The notes: generated by a model not told the origin, from the sequence alone. A stretch of 64,000 nucleotides of DNA from Lachnospiraceae bacterium (GCA_902363135.1 CABIZF010000016.1:7309-71308), one strand, 5' to 3'. Positions 53,285 through 63,562 are shown, numbered from the stretch's first letter. Made by a program: numbers and translations.

Positions 53285-54862
53285 ATGGAACCAAAGAAAC
53301 TGATCGAGTTTCGCAACATCGTGAAAAACTTTGACGGCCAGATTGTCTTAAAGGGTGTCAATCTGGATATTTATGAAAAGGAATTTGTGACACTGCTCGG
53401 ACCGTCCGGCTGCGGCAAGACGACGCTTTTGCGTATTCTCGGCGGCTTTCTGGATGCCGACGAGGGACAGGTGATTTTTGACGGAGAGGAGATCAGCAAG
53501 AAGCCGCCATATGAGCGGGAGCTGAACACCGTATTTCAGAAATACGCACTCTTTCCGCATCTGTCAGTCTACGAGAACATTGCGTTTGGCCTGAAGATCA
53601 AAAAGATGAGTAAGGATATTATTGACCAGAAGGTCATGAAGATGCTCAGGCTGATCGGCCTGGAGGGATTTGAAAATAAAAATACGACGCTGCTTTCCGG
53701 TGGACAGCAGCAGCGTGTCGCGATCGCACGGGCGCTGGTCAATGAGCCGAAGGTGCTGCTGCTCGACGAGCCGCTGGCGGCACTTGACCTGAAGCTGCGC
53801 AAGGAGATGCAGTACGAGCTGAAGCGGATTCAGCAGGAGGTCGGCATTACCTTTATCTTTGTCACACACGATCAGGAAGAGGCGCTGACGATGTCGGATA
53901 AGATCGTTGTCATGAAGGGCGGAGAGATCCAGCAGATCGGTACGCCGGAAGAGATATACAACGAGCCGGCAAACCGGTATGTTGCAAATTTCATCGGAGA
54001 GAGCAATATCATCCCGGGTATCATGCTCGAGGATTACAAGGTGCGGTTTGATGATATCACATTTGACTGTGTGGATCTTGGATTTAAGGAAAAGGAGCCG
54101 GTAGATGTCGTCATCCGCCCGGAGGATATCGATATCGTCGATGTAAAGGACGGGAAGATGACCGGAGAGGTGCTCAGCGTGCTCTTTAAGGGCGTGCACT
54201 ATGAGATCATGGTCGAGACGGTTCCGGGTACGAGCGTCACGGTAAATATGAGCGTTATTAAAAATCAGGACGTCACCGGAGATGGTGGTAAGGAAAAGAT
54301 CAGTGCAAGTGATTTCTACGTGGATATCGAGGATATCGGGCAGCTTGATGATAAGGAGGTCATCGCCCGTGCAAATGCGCAGGCGTGGAATCCGGAGAGT
54401 GACGAGTATATTTCGATTGCGAAGCTCGAGTACGACGTGAAGCCGGAGCTTGGAGAATATCCGGTGCGTTTTGCGACAGCGAACGGGACGGAGATTGAGC
54501 GGAAGATTTTTGTTGTGAATCAGCCGTTTGTAAAAAATGAGAAGGCCAATGAGGGAGTCATGGCATTCAGCTTCATCAAGACAGTCGATGAGATCAAAGA
54601 GTCACAGGCACTTGATACGGACCTGAAGACGTGGGCGAACGCGCAGGGCTGGAAGCTGAGCGACGAAGAGCAGAGCGTGGAGATTTATGTCGATTATGAT
54701 TTTGATCCGGAAAATATGAAAGAAGGCGTTTATCGGATTACGTTCTCGACGGAGGGCCGTGAGTTCAAGATTCACACAACCGATTATACGGAGGTAGGTC
54801 AGGAGGTCGGCCTGACATTCTTCCCCGAGGATATTCATGTCATGTCAAGGATGGTGTATTAA
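53285..54862 (+). CDS. potA: Spermidine/putrescine ABC transporter ATPase PotA with C-terminal insertion
   Basis: 525 residues against a usual 350-380. Walker A is GPSGCGKTT (about residue 39), signature [14 protein letters not shown] (about 137), Walker [16 protein letters not shown] motifs start normally ([13 protein letters not shown]). About 170 residues (about 332-503) then hold two related units, [20 protein letters not shown] and [20 protein letters not shown], each ending with a G.YPVRF/G.YRITF strand. The chain closes with the expected TOBE end [23 protein letters not shown] precedes ATG. Confidence 0.92.
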   Translation: MEPKKLIEFRNIVKNFDGQIVLKGVNLDIYEKEFVTLLGPSGCGKTTLLRILGGFLDADEGQVIFDGEEISKKPPYERELNTVFQKYALFPHLSVYENIAFGLKIKKMSKDIIDQKVMKMLRLIGLEGFENKNTTLLSGGQQQRVAIARALVNEPKVLLLDEPLAALDLKLRKEMQYELKRIQQEVGITFIFVTHDQEEALTMSDKIVVMKGGEIQQIGTPEEIYNEPANRYVANFIGESNIIPGIMLEDYKVRFDDITFDCVDLGFKEKEPVDVVIRPEDIDIVDVKDGKMTGEVLSVLFKGVHYEIMVETVPGTSVTVNMSVIKNQDVTGDGGKEKISASDFYVDIEDIGQLDDKEVIARANAQAWNPESDEYISIAKLEYDVKPELGEYPVRFATANGTEIERKIFVVNQPFVKNEKANEGVMAFSFIKTVDEIKESQALDTDLKTWANAQGWKLSDEEQSVEIYVDYDFDPENMKEGVYRITFSTEGREFKIHTTDYTEVGQEVGLTFFPEDIHVMSRMVY

Positions 54863-55699
54863 ATGAAACGGTTTTCACAGCTGGTTATCCCATACATCGC
54901 GTGGGCGGTGATGATGCTCATTCTTCCGATGGGCCTGATTGCCCTGTATTCCTTTACCAAACAGGGAAATACGATCGTATCCTTCACCTTCACGCTTGAG
55001 CATTACGCCAAATTTTTTACCGACCCGGACTTTCTGATCGTCCTGTGGCGTTCCCTGCTCATCGCATTTAAGACGACCGTGATCTGCCTGCTGCTCGGTT
55101 ATCCGGTAGCATTCTTTATCTCCAGAAGCAGCGAAAAGCTGCAGAATATCCTCGTGCTCGCGATCACGATCCCGATGTGGATCAATATGCTCGTGCGCAC
55201 ATATGCATGGATCGGACTGCTCAGCGAAGGCGGACTGATTCAGCGGCTGCTTGGCTTTTTCGGAATTGCACGAGGAGAGCTTTTATATACGGAAGGGGCA
55301 GTGCTGCTCGGCATGGTCTACAATTTTCTGCCGTTTATGGTACTGCAGATCAATACGTCCCTGTGCAAGATGGATCATTCGCTGCTCGAGGCGAGTGCTG
55401 ATCTCGGGGCAAATGCGCGTCAGACGTTTATCCGCGTGACGCTTCCGATGTCCCTGCCGGGTGTGATTAATGGAATTACACTCGTATTTCTTCCGGCGGT
55501 CAGCTCGTTCTTTATCCCGAAGCTGCTCGGCGGCGGTCAGTATTTCCTCATCGGAAATCTGATCGAGAATCAGTTTATTACCGTAGGTGAGTGGAACTTT
55601 GGAAGTGCGATTTCCATGATCATGGCGGCGGTTATGATGCTGCTCATGATGCTTGTGCGCAAGGCCGAGATTCACAACCGCGGCGGAAAGGAGGAGTAG
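54863..55699 (+). CDS. potB: Spermidine/putrescine ABC transporter permease PotB
   Basis: 278 residues, six helices. The ATPase-contact loop reads EASADLGANARQTFIRVTLP. The start codon follows the potA stop directly, so the genes are translationally coupled. Confidence 0.93.
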   Translation: MKRFSQLVIPYIAWAVMMLILPMGLIALYSFTKQGNTIVSFTFTLEHYAKFFTDPDFLIVLWRSLLIAFKTTVICLLLGYPVAFFISRSSEKLQNILVLAITIPMWINMLVRTYAWIGLLSEGGLIQRLLGFFGIARGELLYTEGAVLLGMVYNFLPFMVLQINTSLCKMDHSLLEASADLGANARQTFIRVTLPMSLPGVINGITLVFLPAVSSFFIPKLLGGGQYFLIGNLIENQFITVGEWNFGSAISMIMAAVMMLLMMLVRKAEIHNRGGKEE

Positions 55700-55702
55700 G
55701 AG

Positions 55703-57595
55703 ATGAAAAAGGAAAAACGTTCCTTTGGGAAAATTCTGATGGTACTGACACTGATCTTCTTCTACCTTCCGATCGTGTATATGGTCATCTTTTCATTCAA
55801 CAGCGGAAAGTCGCTGACCAGTTTTTCGGGATTTTCTCTGCGCTGGTACCGGCATATGATGGAATCGCACACGATGATGGAGTCTCTGTATACGACATTC
55901 AGTATTGCCCTGATCGCGACGGCGATCTCTACGGTTGTGGGTACGATCTCGGCGATCGGCCTGTCAAAGTCAAAGAAAATCGTGCAGAATCTGATGGAAC
56001 AGGTCAATAATCTTCCGATGATGAATCCGGAGATCGTAACGGCAATCGGCTTTATGCTGCTGTTCATTACGTTCCGGGTGGAGAAGGGCTATGTAACGAT
56101 GCTGCTCGCACATATCGCATTCTGTATTCCGTATGTCATGCTCTCGGTCATGCCGAAGATTCGTTCGCTTGATCCGAATCTTGCAGATGCGGCGATGGAT
56201 CTCGGTGCGACACCGTGGCGGGCGCTGACGAAGGTCATCGTTCCGCAGATCATGCCGGGCATCGTCTCCGGTGCACTGATTGCATTTACGATGTCGATTG
56301 ATGATTTTATCATTTCGTATTTTGTCACCGGCGGCGGTGTGAAAAATCTAAGCATCACGGTTTACACGATGAGCAAACGGGTCAACCCGAGCATCAATGC
56401 GATTTCCACACTGGTTGTACTGCTCATCACAGCCGTGCTCGTGCTCATCAATGTTGCTCCGAAGCGGATGGCGCAGCGGGCACAGAAGGCAGAACTTCGG
56501 GGACACCGGATTGTTATGCCGACAGCCGTTGCCGTGTGTGCGGCAGTCGCAGTGCTTGTGTTTGTAAAGGTAAATGGCGGCAATTCGGCACTTCCATATG
56601 AAGGACAGACACTCCACGTATACAACTGGGGCGAGTATACTGGTGAAAACCTGCTGAATGATTTTGAAGCAAAGACCGGCGCAAAGGTTGTTATGGAAAA
56701 CTTTGATTCGAATGAGCAGATGTACATCAAGGTGGCAAACGGCGAGACCTATGATGTGCTTGTGCCGAGCGATTATATGATTCAGCGCCTGATCGGGGAG
56801 GACTATCTGCAGAAGCTGGATAAGACGAAGCTGGACTGCATGGATAAGCTCTGCGAGGATGTTATCGGGCTGCCATATGATCCGAACAATGACTATTCGA
56901 TTCCGTATTTCTGGGGAACGGTCGGGATTGTGTATGATAAAAATCAGGTCGACATCGAAGACCTGGAACGGGAAGGCTTTGAAATCTTCCGTGATCCGAA
57001 ATACCGTGGCAACATTTATCTGTATGATTCGGAGCGAGACTCCTTTATGATGGCGTTGAAGGCACTGGGTTATTCAATGAACACATCGAGTGAGAAGGAG
57101 CTGCAGGAGGCATACGAGTGGCTTGTGAGCTGCGTACAGACGATGAAGCCGGAAATCGTCACCGATGAGATTATTGACAACATGGCGCAGGGCAGAAAGG
57201 CGCTTGGACTGATATATTCCGGCGATGCGGCCTATGTCATGGCGGAAAATGAGGACATGGGTTATTATCTGCCAGAGAGCGGCACGAATCTCTGGTCCGA
57301 CGCAATGGTCATTCCGGCGAATGCGAAAAATCCGGAGCTGGCGCATGAATTTATTAATTTTGTCAGTGACTATGAGGGCGCCTATGACAATTCCAGTTTC
57401 GTCGGTTATACGTCCGCGAATCAGGAGGTCATGGATACCTTATACGGAGAGGGCGGCGAGTACGAGGGTATTGATGCCTACGTGCCGCGTTCCGGATATC
57501 CGAAGGATGAGGTATTCGAGTATAATGAGGATACGAGAAAGACGATTGCAAACCTGTGGAGCAAGGTGAAGATTGCGGCAAGTAACGCAGAGTAA
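55703..57595 (+). CDS. PotC-PotD fusion: permease joined to polyamine-binding protein
   Basis: 630 residues. Residues 1-265 are PotC (six helices; DAAMDLGATPWRALTKVIVP). A membrane helix at about 270-290 leads into PotD (about 300-630; LHVYNWGEYTGENLLNDFEA, then VPSDYMIQRLIGEDYLQKLD), which thus stays tethered outside the cell. The fusion is continuous with no frameshift. Three bases after potB. Confidence 0.94.
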   Translation: MKKEKRSFGKILMVLTLIFFYLPIVYMVIFSFNSGKSLTSFSGFSLRWYRHMMESHTMMESLYTTFSIALIATAISTVVGTISAIGLSKSKKIVQNLMEQVNNLPMMNPEIVTAIGFMLLFITFRVEKGYVTMLLAHIAFCIPYVMLSVMPKIRSLDPNLADAAMDLGATPWRALTKVIVPQIMPGIVSGALIAFTMSIDDFIISYFVTGGGVKNLSITVYTMSKRVNPSINAISTLVVLLITAVLVLINVAPKRMAQRAQKAELRGHRIVMPTAVAVCAAVAVLVFVKVNGGNSALPYEGQTLHVYNWGEYTGENLLNDFEAKTGAKVVMENFDSNEQMYIKVANGETYDVLVPSDYMIQRLIGEDYLQKLDKTKLDCMDKLCEDVIGLPYDPNNDYSIPYFWGTVGIVYDKNQVDIEDLEREGFEIFRDPKYRGNIYLYDSERDSFMMALKALGYSMNTSSEKELQEAYEWLVSCVQTMKPEIVTDEIIDNMAQGRKALGLIYSGDAAYVMAENEDMGYYLPESGTNLWSDAMVIPANAKNPELAHEFINFVSDYEGAYDNSSFVGYTSANQEVMDTLYGEGGEYEGIDAYVPRSGYPKDEVFEYNEDTRKTIANLWSKVKIAASNAE

Positions 57596-57615
57596 ATGAC
57601 CCTGGCATCATCAGA

Positions 57616-57656
57616 AGCAGATATGTATATTTGGAAATATGCATATCTGCTTTTTT
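57616..57656 (+). terminator. Terminator of the polyamine operon
   Basis: AGCAGATATG pairs with CATATCTGCT, followed by six T. The mosaic-repeat trace GAATCAAGCAAGT lies just beyond. Confidence 0.85.
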
Positions 57657-57726
57657 GTTGAATCAAGCAAGTTGTTGTTCATTTCTGCGGAGCCCTGCCT
57701 GTGAGCAAACAGGGAAATGGTCAAGT

Positions 57727-59856
57727 TTAGAAATCCTTCCGGATAAACACCGCCACCGACCGCGGGCGCAGGATAAATTCATGATCGATTCGGATCTCCT
57801 GCCCTTCCGGGTAGCAGTAGCGTCCATAGCCGTCCCCGAAGGTATTCACGGAGAGATACCACGCGCCGCCGTGCTGCAGCCTCGGAAGGGTAATGGATAC
57901 ATCTTCCCAGTAGCTGTTGACCGACACGTAGACAATATCATCGCTTCCGTTTGCGCTGTTATATCCGGCGAAGCTGACGCTGAAGGTATGCGCATCGCGC
58001 GGAATATCGACTTCGTCTGCGTTGGTGTTGTGTGTGTGGATCGGGTCCATGCCACAGACGGCATCCGGCAGCTTTTTGCGGATGATCGGGTGGCGTTTGC
58101 GGAACCGGATCATGTACTGGAAAAAGGAGAAGAGCTCCTGATTTTTTGCAAGCAGACTCCAGTCGAGCCAGGAAATCTCATTGTCCTGGCAGTAGCTGTT
58201 GTTGTTGCCATACTGCGTGTTGCCGAATTCATCGCCGGCGAGGAACATCGGCGTGCCGCGGCTGCACATGAGCACGGCACAGGCGTTCCGGATCATCCGG
58301 TAGCGGAGCTTTAAAACCTCCGGGTCGTTGGTATCGCCTTCCGCACCGCAGTTCCAGCTGCGGTTGTCATTGCAGCCGTCAGTATTGTTCCAGCCGTTGC
58401 ATTCATTGTGCTTTTCATTATAAGAATACAGATCATATAAGGTAAATCCATCGTGGCAGGTCAGAAAGTTGACGCAGGAATTGTATCCGGCGTAATTACC
58501 TGCAGAATGAGAGTAGTAGCCGCCGTACAGATCCCCGGAGCCGGAAATACTCCATGCGGCATCCCATGATTGCCAGAAGTCCCCTTTTAAGAAACTGCGG
58601 AGTGCGTCGCGATACCGGCCGTTCCACTCTGCCCAGCGGTGATTGGCCGGGAAGCTGCCGACCTGATACATCCCGCCGGCATCCCATGCTTCCGCGATCA
58701 GCTTTACGTTGCTTAAGACCGGATCACAGGCAAGTGTCTTTAAAAGCGGTGGATTGTTCATCGGAGAACCGTCTTCGTTTCTTCCGAGAATCGTCGCCAG
58801 ATCAAACCGGAATCCGTCGATGCGGTAGCTGATCGTCCAGTACCGCAGGCATTCCAGAATCATCTGCTGCACGATCGGATGGTTGCAGTTTAAGGTATTG
58901 CCGCAGCCGCTGAAATTGTAATAGTTTCCATCCGGCGTGAGCATATAGTAGATGTTGTTGTCAAAGCCCTTGAAGGAGAAGCTGGGGCCCATCTCATTTC
59001 CTTCGGCCGTATGGTTGAACACGACATCCAGGATGATTTCGATCCCATTCTCATGCAGTGCCCGGATCAGTTCCTTAAGCTCAGTGCCTTCATGGTTGCG
59101 CTCCATTTCAGAGGCATAGCTCGTGTTCGGTGCGAAGAAGCTGACAGTATTATAGCCCCAGTATTCGAGCAGCCGCTGGCCGTTCACTTCACGCACATTC
59201 ATACACTCATCAAACTCAAAGATCGGCATCAGCTCTACGGCATTGATCCCCAGCTCTTTTAAATAGGGAATTTTTTCCTTCAATCCCGCAAAGGTGCCTT
59301 TGTGAGTCACACCGGAGGAGTCATGCTTTGTGAAGCCGCGCACGTGAAGCTCATAAATAATCAGCTCGCTCATTTCACGGGAAGACTGTGATGCATCGCC
59401 CCAGTCAAAAATATCCTTTACTACCCGGGCGTGATAAGCGTGCGGTTTTTTGATTCCCCACACATTCTGGCCGGTGACTGCACGCGCATAAGGATCCAGC
59501 AGAATCTGGTTTTTGTCAAACAGCAGCCCGGCACTCGGATTGCGCGGGCCGTCGATCCGGTAGGCGTACTCAAACTCCTCAATGTTCAGATCGAAAACGA
59601 TCATGGAGTATACATCGCCGATCTTATAAGACTCCGGAAACGGAAGCGTGGCGTACGGTGTTTCTTCGCCGCGGTGAAACAAGAGCAACTCACAGGCTGT
59701 TCCGCCGTGTGTGTGGATTGTAAAGTTGACACCACACGGAATCGCCAGCGCGCCATTTAAATCAAACATGCCGGGTCGCACCGGATATCCGGCGATTTCA
59801 TCCATCGGACGAAACGATATCGGTGTACTCATTGTATATTCATGGTTTAATTTCAA
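57727..59856 (-). CDS. glgX: Glycogen debranching enzyme GlgX (isoamylase-type)
   Basis: 709 residues. An N-terminal CBM48-like domain is followed by the GH13 barrel with VILDVVFNHTAEG-like region (LDVVFNHTAEGNE), GFRFDLATILGR (nucleophile Asp), LIAEAWDAGG (acid/base Glu) and FLTCHDGFTLYDL (third Asp). Debranches glycogen; complements GlgB. AGGATT-type RBS precedes ATG. Ends convergent with the polyamine operon. Confidence 0.93.
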   Translation of the reverse strand: MKLNHEYTMSTPISFRPMDEIAGYPVRPGMFDLNGALAIPCGVNFTIHTHGGTACELLLFHRGEETPYATLPFPESYKIGDVYSMIVFDLNIEEFEYAYRIDGPRNPSAGLLFDKNQILLDPYARAVTGQNVWGIKKPHAYHARVVKDIFDWGDASQSSREMSELIIYELHVRGFTKHDSSGVTHKGTFAGLKEKIPYLKELGINAVELMPIFEFDECMNVREVNGQRLLEYWGYNTVSFFAPNTSYASEMERNHEGTELKELIRALHENGIEIILDVVFNHTAEGNEMGPSFSFKGFDNNIYYMLTPDGNYYNFSGCGNTLNCNHPIVQQMILECLRYWTISYRIDGFRFDLATILGRNEDGSPMNNPPLLKTLACDPVLSNVKLIAEAWDAGGMYQVGSFPANHRWAEWNGRYRDALRSFLKGDFWQSWDAAWSISGSGDLYGGYYSHSAGNYAGYNSCVNFLTCHDGFTLYDLYSYNEKHNECNGWNNTDGCNDNRSWNCGAEGDTNDPEVLKLRYRMIRNACAVLMCSRGTPMFLAGDEFGNTQYGNNNSYCQDNEISWLDWSLLAKNQELFSFFQYMIRFRKRHPIIRKKLPDAVCGMDPIHTHNTNADEVDIPRDAHTFSVSFAGYNSANGSDDIVYVSVNSYWEDVSITLPRLQHGGAWYLSVNTFGDGYGRYCYPEGQEIRIDHEFILRPRSVAVFIRKDF

Positions 59857-60073
59857 AGAAAATCCTCCAGTCTGTCCGCACGGTAACTTGTCCGATTGAG
59901 CAAGAGATACAGAATATTTGTCTCAGCCGGATGGATGCTGCATGGCGGACATAAGCGACAGACCGGAAGGAATGTCGGCAGCATCAGTGATTTATTATAG
60001 CGCTTTACACGGGTGGTTTGCAAGGTGGTGGCAGCACTACGCGGGAATGTCCGTGTTACAAATCAAAAAGGGA

Positions 60074-60125
60074 TTGACAAATACATGCTCTGGTGCTATG
60101 GTTAATTACATAAGTAATGAACCAT
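60074..60125 (+). promoter_or_regulatory. Promoter and 28-bp palindromic operator of the GntR-ABC operon
   Basis: TTGACA (60074-60079) and TATGGT (60097-60102), 17 bases apart. A 28-bp near-palindrome from ATGGTTAATTAC to GTAATGAACCAT (60098-60125) overlaps the -10. The layout fits autorepression by the YtrA-type regulator that starts at 60154. The rest of the 59857-60073 gap shows nothing clear. Confidence 0.75.
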
Positions 60126-60153
60126 ATAACTAAGCGGAAAGGAGGAGCAGGGT

Positions 60154-60537
60154 TTGAATGAAATTCTGACACAGGAAAAATCCATTTATATTCAGATAAA
60201 GGAAATGATCGAAGATGACATTCTGCGGGATGTGCTGCTTGAGGAAGAGCGGGTGCCGAGTACGAATGAACTGGCACGGCTCTATGCGATCAATCCGGCG
60301 ACGGCGGCAAAGGGAGTCAATCTTCTGGTAGATGAGGGAATTTTATATAAGAAACGGGGGATCGGAATGTTTGTGGCGACAGGAGCCAAGGCGCAGATCC
60401 AGGGGAAGCGCCGGGAGCAATTTTATGACAATTATGTAAAGAGCCTGATGGCGGAGGCGATGAGCCTTGGTATCACGAAAAAAGAACTGGTGGCGATGAT
60501 TCTGGATGCAAAGGATGGAGGTATGGCAGATGAGTAA
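60154..60537 (+). CDS. GntR-family regulator, YtrA type
   Basis: 127 residues from TTG (GGAAAGGAGGAG upstream). The winged helix (about 10-75; YIQIKEMIEDDILRDVLLEE, VPSTNELARLYAINPATAAK) is followed by a short dimerisation tail, as in YtrA, without a large ligand domain. It overlaps the ABC ATPase start by eight bases and should repress the operon until an inducer appears. Confidence 0.9.
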   Translation: MNEILTQEKSIYIQIKEMIEDDILRDVLLEEERVPSTNELARLYAINPATAAKGVNLLVDEGILYKKRGIGMFVATGAKAQIQGKRREQFYDNYVKSLMAEAMSLGITKKELVAMILDAKDGGMADE

Positions 60538-61405
60538 GCTGGTCGGCAGGGGAATTGTAAAAACATATGGGAAGAAAACGGTACTTCAGGATGTCAATCT
60601 GACGCTGGAGGAGCACAAGATTTACGGTATGATCGGCAGAAACGGAGCCGGCAAGACGACGTTGCTCTCTATTCTGACCGCGCAGAATCCGGCAACAAAG
60701 GGAGAAATACGGTGGAATGGGATCCCGGTATGGGAAAATAAAGAAGCGCTGTCCCATATCTGCTTTTCCAGAGAGCTGAACCAGGTGTCAGGCAATAATA
60801 TGAACGCACTGCGCATCAAAGATTATCTGCAGGCGGCGGAGGCATTTCTCCCGCACTGGGATAAACAGATGGCGGATTCACTTGTAAAGCAGTTTCAGCT
60901 GGATCCGAAGAAGCGGATCAACAAGCTTTCCAAAGGAATGCTCTCGATGGTGACGATCATTGTGGCGCTGGCGAGCAAGGCAGATTTTACAATCCTTGAT
61001 GAGCCGGTCGCCGGGCTGGACGTGATCGCGCGGGAGAAATTTTATCACCTGCTTCTGGAGGAATATGAAAATACGGATCGGACGTTTGTCGTCTCCACGC
61101 ACATTATCGAAGAGGCAGCGGATATTTTTGAAGAAGTCATTATCGTAAAAGAAGGAAAAATTCTGCTCAAGGAAAATACACAGGATTTGCTCGATCGCAG
61201 CTATCATGTGAGCGGGCATGCCGATCAGGTCGATGCAGCCTGCGCGGGACTTACCGTTCACCATGCAGAGCAGATCGGTCGCAGTAAGGGTGTAACTGTA
61301 TTGCTGGAGGAAGGACAGACAATCCGTGCGGACTGCGACGTGAACATTCAGAAGCCGGGACTGCAGAAATTATTTGTAGCGCTGTGCGGGGAGGAGACGG
61401 TATGA
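60530..61405 (+). CDS. ABC transporter ATP-binding protein (YtrB-like)
   Basis: 291 residues from the ATG at 60530. Walker A GRNGAGKTTLL, signature LSKGMLSMVTI (about 140), Walker B FTILDEPVAGLD. The two membrane proteins that follow are its likely partners. Probably an exporter involved in response to cell-wall-active compounds, as known for Ytr systems. Confidence 0.92.
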   Translation: MSKLVGRGIVKTYGKKTVLQDVNLTLEEHKIYGMIGRNGAGKTTLLSILTAQNPATKGEIRWNGIPVWENKEALSHICFSRELNQVSGNNMNALRIKDYLQAAEAFLPHWDKQMADSLVKQFQLDPKKRINKLSKGMLSMVTIIVALASKADFTILDEPVAGLDVIAREKFYHLLLEEYENTDRTFVVSTHIIEEAADIFEEVIIVKEGKILLKENTQDLLDRSYHVSGHADQVDAACAGLTVHHAEQIGRSKGVTVLLEEGQTIRADCDVNIQKPGLQKLFVALCGEETV

Positions 61406-62067
61406 GGCAGATCAGATACTGGGGGAGTTATATTGGGATGACGTGTGGGCTGACGCTTCTTAGCTCGCTTTTCATGACGGCGCTGTCTCTTTTGCGCGGC
61501 GGTATGGCGGAGCTGGCGCTTACGGGGATCGGAATGTACTGTATCCCATATCTGTTTTTTGCCGGACTGTTCTGTATGTCATTTTCGCTCCTTTCCTGTT
61601 TTCAGGTGTATGCATCGGCGATACTTGCCATGGGGTGTACGAGAAGACGGTTCCTGATCGAGGTACTGGCAGTGGCGCTGACAGAGGCACTGGCGCTGGT
61701 CGGCGTGAGTGCACTGTTGGGGCGACTTGGCAAAGGAGCGGCGACAGCGGCGGTTCAGGCGTCGGCTCTGGCGGGAATGCTCGGAGTGATCCTTATCGTC
61801 ATGGCTGCATTTTTGCTGCTTGGTGCAATAATTGTTGTGTTTGGGAGAAAAGGAACCTTTGTGATGATGCTTTTGTATATGGTCATCGGTGCCATTTTCG
61901 GTGCAGCGGAAGGCATGGGTACGGAGCTGGATAGCATAACCATGCAGGATATGCTAAATAATGCGGCTCATATCTGGAACCGGTTACTGCCTGCGGGATG
62001 TGTGCTGTTTTGCCTTTGCGGTGCGAGCGTGTGGCTGGTACTTCGAAGGTATGAGGTGCGCAGCTGA
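61402..62067 (+). CDS. ABC transporter membrane protein
   Basis: 221 residues from the ATG at 61402 (GGGAGGAGACGG upstream); overlaps the ATPase by four bases. Six hydrophobic segments; no soluble domain. Permease partner by position and topology. Confidence 0.75.
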   Translation: MRQIRYWGSYIGMTCGLTLLSSLFMTALSLLRGGMAELALTGIGMYCIPYLFFAGLFCMSFSLLSCFQVYASAILAMGCTRRRFLIEVLAVALTEALALVGVSALLGRLGKGAATAAVQASALAGMLGVILIVMAAFLLLGAIIVVFGRKGTFVMMLLYMVIGAIFGAAEGMGTELDSITMQDMLNNAAHIWNRLLPAGCVLFCLCGASVWLVLRRYEVRS

Positions 62068-62085
62068 GCGGAAAGGAGGAGAATT

Positions 62086-62808
62086 ATGTTACAGGCAATT
62101 AAAAAACAGATTTGTCTGCAGAAAAGTGACTGGCTGCTTGGCACAGGATGTGAGCTGGGAATGTGGCTTATGGGGATTGCATTCATGCTCGTGATGCAGC
62201 AATCAGACCCGGAGGATACATATGTGCTGCTCGGAACGATATTTGCGATCATCGGAAGCGCGGGAGTCGCCACATTCATTATGGCGTATGGACTCGGGAT
62301 TAATTTTAACACGCAGATTTCTCTTGGGAACAGACGAACTCCATTCCTTATTTCCTATTATATTGCATGGGTGGCAGGCTTTTTCGTGTACTTCGGAATC
62401 CTGCTTCTGGTATCGCAAGGAGAGCATGCAGTGTATGCATCCATCTGGGCCGGAACGGCAATAAAAGAAGAATTTGATCTGACGGGAGTGCTGCTGCAGC
62501 TCGGAATCCCTGTCTGCTTTGCGCTTCCGGCACTGGGGACCTTCTGTGGAGCCTTGCTGCTGCGATATAAGAGAAAGGCATTCTGGGCGCTCTGGGTTTT
62601 GTGGATGCTCGGCGTGTTCGGCATTCCGAACCTGATGGCTGCGGCGGATAATGCGGTGCAGTCGACGGCGGGAAAGCTTGGGCTTGTGTTCCGGAGCGTA
62701 GTGCAGTTTATATTTGGCAGAGGATTTCCTGCACTGGCGGTGGTGGCTGCCATTTTGTTGCTGACTGCGTCCTGGCTGCTTTTGCGTCATCAGCAGGTAG
62801 AAAATTAA
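62086..62808 (+). CDS. ABC transporter membrane protein
   Basis: 240 residues, six hydrophobic segments (for example LMAAADNAVQ-flanked helices near 175-200). GGAAAGGAGG precedes ATG. Similar in plan to the previous gene, suggesting a heterodimeric permease. Confidence 0.75.
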   Translation: MLQAIKKQICLQKSDWLLGTGCELGMWLMGIAFMLVMQQSDPEDTYVLLGTIFAIIGSAGVATFIMAYGLGINFNTQISLGNRRTPFLISYYIAWVAGFFVYFGILLLVSQGEHAVYASIWAGTAIKEEFDLTGVLLQLGIPVCFALPALGTFCGALLLRYKRKAFWALWVLWMLGVFGIPNLMAAADNAVQSTAGKLGLVFRSVVQFIFGRGFPALAVVAAILLLTASWLLLRHQQVEN

Positions 62809-62866
62809 GAAAGTCTAAAGTGTCTGAAGGGACTGTGAAAAATCGCTTAAGGTTTCCCAAAAGTGG

Positions 62867-62894
62867 TTGACGCCGGGAAAATAACAGGTATAAT
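62867..62894 (+). promoter_or_regulatory. Promoter of a small orphan gene
   Basis: TTGACG (62867-62872) and TATAAT (62889-62894), 16 bases apart, 75 bases before the ATG at 62970. Confidence 0.6.
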
Positions 62895-62969
62895 CAGTGA
62901 AAACACAGACATCTTTGTATTGCCGGAACAAAACGAAGGCGATACGACCAACCCGAAGGAGGGATTTTC

Positions 62970-63131
62970 ATGCAGAAGCTCGAAAGAGACGTATACCTGT
63001 ATTATCATATTTATCAGTACATTCCAAAGACATTGCGCGAGATGCTGAATTGCTGGTTCCCGGGACTGATCCGTGAACCGATTCCGGTCCGGGTACGGAG
63101 TGAGCGCGGGGCGGATACGCATCGGAGATGA
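62970..63131 (+). CDS. Small orphan protein
   Basis: 53 residues, starting MQKLERDVYLYYHIYQYIPK and ending with an Arg-rich tail. AAGGAGGG lies seven bases before the ATG and a good promoter lies upstream, so it is probably expressed. No family recognised. The gap after it (63132-63428) shows nothing else that I can support. Confidence 0.55.
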   Translation: MQKLERDVYLYYHIYQYIPKTLREMLNCWFPGLIREPIPVRVRSERGADTHRR

Positions 63132-63428
63132 AACTTTACCGGAATTTGACATTGTTTTTAGGCGGGTATGATGGAAGGAACGTACAGGATATGAGACAAT
63201 GGAGGCACAAAGGGAACGAGATACAAATCACAGATACCGGATGGGAGCCTGATCAAAACGTTTGATTTTCAGAAAAGACCAGAAGCACTTCCGGACGATG
63301 CGCAGGGCAGATCTCAGGGCTTTTAGCCGGACTGACAGGCGGGGATCGGGTTTCCGGAGGAAAAGATGAACTGGCAAAACATTTATTATAGATGACAGAG
63401 CTATAAAGAGATATAATAAAAGATATAT

Positions 63429-63470
63429 GAAGCGGCAGGAGATGCATGATATTTCCGGCCGCTTCTTTTT
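63429..63470 (+). terminator. Terminator before the rRNA promoters
   Basis: GAAGCGGC pairs with GCCGCTTC and is followed by five T; an inner GGA/TCC helps. Separates the orphan gene from the ribosomal operon. Confidence 0.8.
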
Positions 63471-63562
63471 GGGTGAGCTTTACAAAGACCGCCGCTTTAC
63501 CTGCGGCAATGGGGGATACGAAAAGCAATATTGAAAAAAATGGAAAAAAATGAAAAAAGTTG

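Noticed and set aside
59918..60133. Open frame of 71 codons before the GntR gene
   Set aside because: It runs through the promoter and operator of the GntR operon, has no RBS and no protein-like composition.
62847..63152. Minus-strand open frame of 101 codons
   Set aside because: It is the complement of the small gene at 62970-63131, which has the better promoter and RBS.
63132..63428. Further gene between the small orphan gene and the rRNA terminator
   Set aside because: Only short frames without RBS; nothing recognisable.
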